Part shown: in pieces, positions 59,043 through 64,000 of the stretch | Layout of the letters: every line of letters starts with the position of its first letter | Numbering within the stretch: the first letter of the stretch is position 1 | Origin: Pseudonocardia autotrophica | GTDB taxonomy: Bacteria > Actinomycetota > Actinomycetes > Mycobacteriales > Pseudonocardiaceae | NCBI RefSeq assembly: GCF_000717175.1 | Contig: NZ_JNYD01000014.1 | Coordinates: forward strand, 62,001 to 126,000 | Length of the DNA: 64,000 nt | Direction of reading: 5' to 3' | Notes under the pieces: generated by a model | What the model saw: only the letters and a program-made list of their open reading frames with translations | Told to the model about the DNA's origin: nothing | The model's database searches: none | Position numbers and translations under genes: made by a program

Positions 59043-60197
59043 TCACGCGCCGAGGGTCCAGGGATCGGTCCGGAGCCGGGACACGCGGGTCTCGACGCTA
59101 CCCCCCAGGGCCTTCTCGACGACGGCCGCCGCCTGCGCACACCAGGGCCACTCGGACGCCCAGTGCGCGACGTCGACCAGCGCCGGCGTCGGGCGGCCGG
59201 GCAGCGACCCCGCCAGCAGGTGCTCCGACGCCGGGTGGTGGCGCAGGTCCGCGGTCACGTAGGCGTCCACCCCGGCCGCGATCGCCGCGGACAGCGCCGA
59301 GTCGCCCGCACCGCCGCACACCGCGACCCGCCGGACCGGGCGGTCCGGGTCCCCGGCCGCGCGCACCCCCCACGCGGTCCGCGGCAGGGCCGCCGCCACC
59401 CGCTCGGTGAAGGCGGACAACGGCTCCGGCTCCGGCAGTTCCCCCACCCGGCCGAGCCCGCGCGCCGACGGCAGCGCCGCCAGCTCGAACACGTCGAAGG
59501 CGGGCTCCTCGTAGGGGTGCGCCGCGCGCAGCGCCTCGACCACCGCGCGCCGCCGGTGCCGCGGCAGGACCATCTCCAGCCGGGTCTCCGCGACCCGCTC
59601 CAGCTTCCCGACCTCGCCGATCGCCGGGTGGGCGCCGGCGTGCGGCAGGAACTGGCCGGTCCCGGCCGTGGCGAACGAGCAGTGGCTGTAGTCGCCGATC
59701 TCCCCCGCCCCCGCCGCGGACAGGGCCTCGTGCACGCTCCGCAGCGCGGGGCCGGTCGGGACGAACGCGACGATCTTGTCCAGCGGCTGGTCCGGCTGCG
59801 GCTGCAGCGGCGCTCCCACCCGCAGCCCCAGGGCCTCGGCCAGCGCGTCGGACACCCCCGGATCGGCGGAGTCGGCGTTGGTGTGCGCCGTGAACAGCCC
59901 GACGCCGCCGCGGATCAGCCTGTGCAGCAACGCCCCCTTCGGGGTGTCGGCGCCGACCCCGTGCACCCCGCGCAGCAGCAGCGGATGGTGCGTGACGAGC
60001 AGCTGCGCGTCGGTGGCGAGGGCCTCGTCGACCGTCTCGGCCACGGCGTCGACGGCGAACAGCACGCGGCGCACCGGGTCCGCCGGGTCGCCGCAGACCA
60101 GGCCGACGGCGTCCCAGTCCTGGGCGAGGCCGGGCGGGTAGGCGGCCTCGAGGGCCGCGGTGACATCGGCCAGCGATGCCGGAGGGTGCTCGCTCAC
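59043..60197 (-). CDS. Nif3-like dinuclear metal-binding protein
   Basis: Hexameric Nif3/YbgI-family protein of 384 residues. Metal ligands are seen in [15 protein letters not shown] near residue 68, [20 protein letters not shown] near 102 and DVAHWASEW near 340. The middle (about 130-235) is the extra CutA/PII-like domain of the longer Nif3 form. Often annotated as GTP cyclohydrolase I type 2, but without firm proof. GTG 60197 overlaps the CobC stop, and it belongs to the conserved four-gene minus-strand operon. Confidence 0.92.
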   Translation of the reverse strand: MSEHPPASLADVTAALEAAYPPGLAQDWDAVGLVCGDPADPVRRVLFAVDAVAETVDEALATDAQLLVTHHPLLLRGVHGVGADTPKGALLHRLIRGGVGLFTAHTNADSADPGVSDALAEALGLRVGAPLQPQPDQPLDKIVAFVPTGPALRSVHEALSAAGAGEIGDYSHCSFATAGTGQFLPHAGAHPAIGEVGKLERVAETRLEMVLPRHRRRAVVEALRAAHPYEEPAFDVFELAALPSARGLGRVGELPEPEPLSAFTERVAAALPRTAWGVRAAGDPDRPVRRVAVCGGAGDSALSAAIAAGVDAYVTADLRHHPASEHLLAGSLPGRPTPALVDVAHWASEWPWCAQAAAVVEKALGGSVETRVSRLRTDPWTLGA

Positions 60198-61312
60198 GCC
60201 GCTACACCTACCAGGGCCGCGGCCAGTGCCTCGACCAGGAGCGCCACCCGCGCCGGCTCGCGCACCGCGACCCGCAGGTGGTCGGGCCCCAGCCCGGGGA
60301 ACGTGTCGCACCGGCGCACCGCGATCCCGTTCTGCCGCAGCCGTTCCCGCACCTCCGCGCCGCGTCCGGCGGGCAGCCGCAGCAGCAGGTAGGGCGCCGC
60401 GCCGGGCAGCACCTCGACGCCGGGTAGCTCGCGCAGGGCGGCCGCCTGCGCACTCCGCTGTTCCGCCAGCTCCCCGGCCACCCGCTCCGACTCGGCGACG
60501 GCCGCGGGTTCGGAGCAGGCGATCACGGCCTCCAGCCCGAGGGTGCCGACCGGCCAGTGCGGCCGCGGGGCGGCCAGCCGGGCGAGCAGGGCGGGGTCGC
60601 CGAGGGCGTACCCGGCCCGCAGCCCGGCGAGCGCCCAGGTCTTGGTCAGCGAGCGCATCACCAGCAGGCCCGGCAGCCGTTCCGCCGCGAGCGACTCCGG
60701 CTCCCCCGGCACGGCGTCGGCGAAGGCCTCGTCGACGACCAGCACCCGCCCGGGCCGGGCCAGGGCCCGCAGGTCGGCGGCGGGGTGCAGGACCCCGGTC
60801 GGATTCGTCGGGTTCCCGACCACGACCAGGTCGGCCTCCTCCGGCACGGCGGCCGGGTCGAGCCGGTGCCCGTCCGCCTCGGAGGTCAGCACGTGGTCCA
60901 CCGCGAGCCCCGAGCCCCGCAGGGCGGCCTCCGGCTCGGTGAACCCCGGGTGCACGACGACCGGCCGGCGCGGCGCCAGGCCCGGGAGCAGCGCGAACCC
61001 CTCCGCGCTGCCGGCCAGCACCAGCACCTCCTCGGGCTCCCGGCCGTGCCGGCGCGCGACGGCCTCGCGGGCGCGCCGGTCGTGCCCGGCCGACGGGTAG
61101 CGGGCCAGGTCGTCGAGCGCGGCCGCGAGCCGGGCCCGCAGCCACGCCGGCGGAGCGTCGCCCTGGACGTTGACGGCGAAGTCGACCAGCCCCGGCGTGG
61201 CCTCGGCGTCACCGTGATGACGCAGGGTGTCGAGGTCCGGACGCGCGGCGACGGCACGCGATCCGGACACAGTGGCCTTGATCTCCTCCGGCGGCTCCGG
61301 GACGCCCTCCAT
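60194..61312 (-). CDS. cobC: CobC-like PLP-dependent aminotransferase (threonine-phosphate decarboxylase-like)
   Basis: Class I/II aminotransferase-fold enzyme of 372 residues, ortholog by position of Rv2231c. [20 protein letters not shown] near residue 43 aligns with the substrate lid, [15 protein letters not shown] near 165, [14 protein letters not shown] near 200 (PLP Asp) and the Schiff-base lysine in [20 protein letters not shown] near 225. It probably makes (R)-1-amino-2-propanol phosphate for cobalamin. ATG 61312 is the start; the divergent ptpA gene begins 25 bases away. No other cobalamin genes are in the window. Confidence 0.85.
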   Translation of the reverse strand: MEGVPEPPEEIKATVSGSRAVAARPDLDTLRHHGDAEATPGLVDFAVNVQGDAPPAWLRARLAAALDDLARYPSAGHDRRAREAVARRHGREPEEVLVLAGSAEGFALLPGLAPRRPVVVHPGFTEPEAALRGSGLAVDHVLTSEADGHRLDPAAVPEEADLVVVGNPTNPTGVLHPAADLRALARPGRVLVVDEAFADAVPGEPESLAAERLPGLLVMRSLTKTWALAGLRAGYALGDPALLARLAAPRPHWPVGTLGLEAVIACSEPAAVAESERVAGELAEQRSAQAAALRELPGVEVLPGAAPYLLLRLPAGRGAEVRERLRQNGIAVRRCDTFPGLGPDHLRVAVREPARVALLVEALAAALVGVAA

Positions 61313-61324
61313 ACCGGGGCACCC

Positions 61325-61330
61325 TACGGT
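61325..61330 (+). promoter_or_regulatory. -10 box of ptpA, probably leaderless
   Basis: TACGGT ends 6 bases before GTG 61337, so the mRNA likely starts at the codon itself. The -35 region overlaps the cobC coding start. Confidence 0.45.
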
Positions 61331-61336
61331 GACGGG

Positions 61337-61795
<459 letters not shown>

Positions 61796-61800
61796 CCCGC

Positions 61801-62607
61801 GTGACCGGCGCGCTCGCGGAGGTCGGGCTGGACCCGGGTGCCCTGCGGGGTGGCGGGGTCCGCCGGGTGACCCTGCCCGACGGGCGGGCCGCCGTCGTCA
61901 AGCGGGACCCGTCCGTGCCGGCCGAGGCCGCGGGCCTGCGGTGGCTGGCCGTGCCCGGTGGGCCGCCCGTGCCCGAGGTGTACGCGGCCGACGAGGAGTG
62001 GCTGATCAGCCAGGAGGTGCCGGCCGGGAGCCCCACCGCGGCCGCCGCCGAGGACCTCGGCCGCCGGCTCGCCGTGCTGCACGAGGCCGGCGCCCCCGCC
62101 TTCGGCGCTCCCCCGCCCGGCGGCCCCGCCGACGCCTGGATCGGCGCCACGGGGATGCGCAACGAGCCCGCCGAGTCCTGGCCGGAGTGGTACGCCGAGC
62201 ACCGGGTCCTCGCCTACGTCCGGCGCGCCGACCTGCCGGACACCGCGGTGTTCGACGAGGTGTGCGCCCGGCTGCCGGAGCTCGCCGGGCCGGCCGAGCC
62301 GCCCGCGCGCCTGCACGGCGACCTCTGGTCCGGCAACGTCCTGTGGTCGGCCGACGGCGCCTGGCTCATCGACCCCGCCGCGCACGGCGGCCACCGCGAG
62401 ACCGACCTCGCGATGCTGGCGCTGTTCGGCCTGCCGCACCTCGACCGCGTGGTGGCGGCCTACGACGAGGCGGCTGCCATCGCCGAGGGCTGGCGCTCGC
62501 GCGTGCCGCTGCACCAGCTGTTCCCGCTGCTCGTGCACACCGTGCTGTTCGGCGGCGGCTACGCGAGCCAGGCGATGGCCGCCGCGCACGCCGCCCTCCG
62601 CGCGTGA
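61801..62607 (+). CDS. Fructosamine kinase family protein
   Basis: Aminoglycoside-phosphotransferase-fold kinase of 268 residues that may repair glycated proteins. The nucleotide-proximal lysine is in AAVVKRDPSV near residue 33, the catalytic Brenner motif LHGDLWSGNVLW near 175 and the metal-binding block IDPAAHGGHRETDLAMLALF near 190. GTG 61801 starts 5 bases after the ptpA stop. Length and motif order fit FN3K-related proteins; pairing with PtpA in an operon is known in several actinomycetes. Confidence 0.88.
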   Translation: MTGALAEVGLDPGALRGGGVRRVTLPDGRAAVVKRDPSVPAEAAGLRWLAVPGGPPVPEVYAADEEWLISQEVPAGSPTAAAAEDLGRRLAVLHEAGAPAFGAPPPGGPADAWIGATGMRNEPAESWPEWYAEHRVLAYVRRADLPDTAVFDEVCARLPELAGPAEPPARLHGDLWSGNVLWSADGAWLIDPAAHGGHRETDLAMLALFGLPHLDRVVAAYDEAAAIAEGWRSRVPLHQLFPLLVHTVLFGGGYASQAMAAAHAALRA

Positions 62608-62611
62608 CGGC

Positions 62612-63550
62612 TCAGCGCCAGTCGTCGATCACGAACACGTCGTCCCGGTCGTAGCCGGCGTCGTTGGGCGCGTGCATCGTGACGCCCGGGACGTCCGTGA
62701 CGAACCCGCGCCCGACGAGGTGCCGGTAGGCCCGGTGCCGGGCGGTGTTGACCCCCACGACCAGTCGTTCCGCCCCGAGCACCGCGGCGTGGGCCAGGCA
62801 CGCGTCGACGAGCGCGGCGAAGTCCGCCTCGACGCCCGGCCGGACCAGGCCGACCTTCACGTAGGCCACGCCCGAGCCCGCCTCCGACCCCGCACCGTCG
62901 TGCACCACGGCCACGCCGGTGGGCGCGGCGGCCGGCCCGCTCAGCACGACCTCGCCGATCTTCTGGTCCAGCACGCTCGCGATCTCGCCCGCGAGGTCGA
63001 GCCCCGGGTACACCGCGCCGGCGAGCCGCCCCGCCGCGGCCGTGAGCTCCTCCCGGTCCCGTGCCGACCCCGGCGCCCACTCCACGGCCGGCGGCGCGGC
63101 GGGCACCGGCCGGGACATCAGCGCGGTGAGGAACCGCGGCCAGTACCCGAAGCGCTGGTAGAGCCGGTGGTGGCGGGGGCTGTGCGCGAAGGTGAAGAGC
63201 CCGCGGCGGACCACGCCCCACTCCCGCAGCACGCCGTCGGCCGCGGCGAAGAGCTGCGACCCGATGCCGCGGTCCCACCACTCCGGCTCCACGGACAGCG
63301 GCCCCACGAACCCGACGCTCCCCCACCGCGTGGCGAACACCGACCCGACGAGCCGGGTGCCGGCGAAGGCGCCCAGGGCCGCCGTGTTCGGCGCGGCCCA
63401 GCGGGTGCGGACGAGCTCGGCGTCCCGCTGGTCGTCGGCACCGACGAGGGCGGCGAAGGCCCGGCGTTGGATCCGGTCGGCGGCGTCGAGGTCCGGTTCG
63501 CGCAGCGGCCGGATCTCGCACTCCGCCCGGCGGCGCAGGTGAGGACCCAT
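62612..63550 (-). CDS. GNAT-family N-acetyltransferase
   Basis: Acetyltransferase of 312 residues with two GNAT-like lobes. The acetyl-CoA site VEPEWWDRGIGSQLFAAADG lies near residue 82, with FGYWPRFLTALMS near 133 ending the first lobe; a second lobe (about 210-300) contains AAVLGAERLVVGVNTARHRA. The layout recalls part of Eis-type enzymes but lacks their sterol-carrier-like end. ATG 63550 has no strong ribosome site. Substrate unknown. Confidence 0.82.
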   Translation of the reverse strand: MGPHLRRRAECEIRPLREPDLDAADRIQRRAFAALVGADDQRDAELVRTRWAAPNTAALGAFAGTRLVGSVFATRWGSVGFVGPLSVEPEWWDRGIGSQLFAAADGVLREWGVVRRGLFTFAHSPRHHRLYQRFGYWPRFLTALMSRPVPAAPPAVEWAPGSARDREELTAAAGRLAGAVYPGLDLAGEIASVLDQKIGEVVLSGPAAAPTGVAVVHDGAGSEAGSGVAYVKVGLVRPGVEADFAALVDACLAHAAVLGAERLVVGVNTARHRAYRHLVGRGFVTDVPGVTMHAPNDAGYDRDDVFVIDDWR

Positions 63551-63602
63551 GCGCGAACGATGCACGCGCACCGGGCCCGCGGGAAGGGCTGCGATGGACC
63601 GT

Positions 63603-64000
63603 TCAGCCGGACGTGCGTTCCGCCTCGGCAGCCGGTGCCTCCTTGAGCTCGGCGAGCGAGTCGTCGATCGCGGCGGCGAGGGTGTCGACGTCCGGGAGGG
63701 CGTCACGGTCCGCGTTGAGCCCGTAGCAGACGGTGCCGTCGTAGGAGGTCACGCCGATGGCGACGGCCTGGCCGTGGGCCAGCGGGACCACCGGGAACAT
63801 GTCCCGCATCCGCGCGCCCATGGCGTACAGCGGCCGCGGCGGCCCGGGGACGTGCGTGACGACGACGTTGAACAGCCGCGAGGAGAGCCGGGAGGACAGC
63901 CGCGCACCCATCTGGTGTACGGCGGGTGTGGTCAGCCCCGCGAGCCCGACCACGGCTGTGGTGCCCGCCGACCGGCCGAACCGCTTGCGCGCCTCCATCT
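63603..64000 (-). CDS. Wax ester synthase/diacylglycerol acyltransferase (partial, C-terminal end)
   Basis: The last 132 or so residues of a WS/DGAT protein, which joins fatty acyl-CoA to diacylglycerol or alcohols for storage lipid. FNVVVTHVPGPPRPLYAMGA and VVPLAHGQAVAIGVTSYDGT are the WS_DGAT C-terminal domain signature. The catalytic HHxxxDG half lies outside the window past base 64000. Typical of lipid-storing actinomycetes. Confidence 0.88.
   Translation of the reverse strand, partial: MEARKRFGRSAGTTAVVGLAGLTTPAVHQMGARLSSRLSSRLFNVVVTHVPGPPRPLYAMGARMRDMFPVVPLAHGQAVAIGVTSYDGTVCYGLNADRDALPDVDTLAAAIDDSLAELKEAPAAEAERTSG

Overview
The window is one contiguous, very GC-rich stretch from an actinomycete. 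WhiB, an ECF sigma factor paired with a DGPF protein, a SigB/F-type sigma factor next to Dps, leaderless-looking GTG starts, a bacterial type A RNase P RNA and the cobC / Nif3 / zinc-ribbon / phosphatase / ptpA block (the arrangement known from Mycobacterium tuberculosis Rv2228c-Rv2235) all fit. A Pseudonocardia-like genome is my guess, not something the sequence proves.

Layout. 1-3835: membrane protein, stress sigma factor, Dps, WhiB and a MerR regulator. 3974-5663: a complete IS1380-family insertion sequence that sits against the 3' end of a FAD oxidoreductase gene and supplies its stop codon. 7185-9417: TetR and an MFS efflux pump, divergent from the FAD gene across a clear palindromic operator. 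9427-17129: two divergent catabolic operons (two AMP-forming CoA ligases, SDR and LLM flavin oxidoreductase on the minus strand; OB-fold protein, thiolase and cytochrome P450 on the plus strand). 17154-25320: minus-strand genes (ECF sigma/DGPF, SDR/TetR, deazaflavin reductase, MFS pump, a RibB-like protein, alpha/beta hydrolase, LLM oxidoreductase). 25519-35710: a plus-strand operon for a peptide/nickel-type ABC importer with two dehydrogenases, an SDR and two tandem lipoprotein receptors, preceded by a structured leader. 35733-39592: minus-strand operon of two acyl-CoA dehydrogenases, a thiolase-like protein and an OB-fold protein. 39779-42123: a frameshifted two-domain CoA transferase. 43019-48442: a third receptor, two SDRs, an alpha/beta hydrolase and a second LLM oxidoreductase. 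48534-52504: tandem paralogous GAF-PucR regulators with a shared palindrome. 52512-64000: an esterase, rnpB, a Pro/Ser/Thr-rich membrane protein, anion permeases and the conserved cobC-ptpA housekeeping block, ending inside a wax-ester-synthase/DGAT gene.

How it may work together. About 39 kb (9.4-48.4 kb) reads as an accessory island for uptake and breakdown of an alicyclic or isoprenoid-like compound. Import would be by the ABC system with three related receptors. Oxidation would use P450, SDR and MDR enzymes. The two LLM flavoproteins, each paired with an alpha/beta hydrolase, could act as type II Baeyer-Villiger monooxygenase and lactonase. CoA ligases or CoA transferase would activate the acid, and side-chain shortening would use paired acyl-CoA dehydrogenases and thiolase/OB-fold retro-aldolase pairs resembling the mycobacterial steroid igr operon. 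The substrate is not identified. The frameshifted CoA transferase, the RibB-like protein lacking catalytic motifs, and the shared promoter motifs are the points most worth checking.
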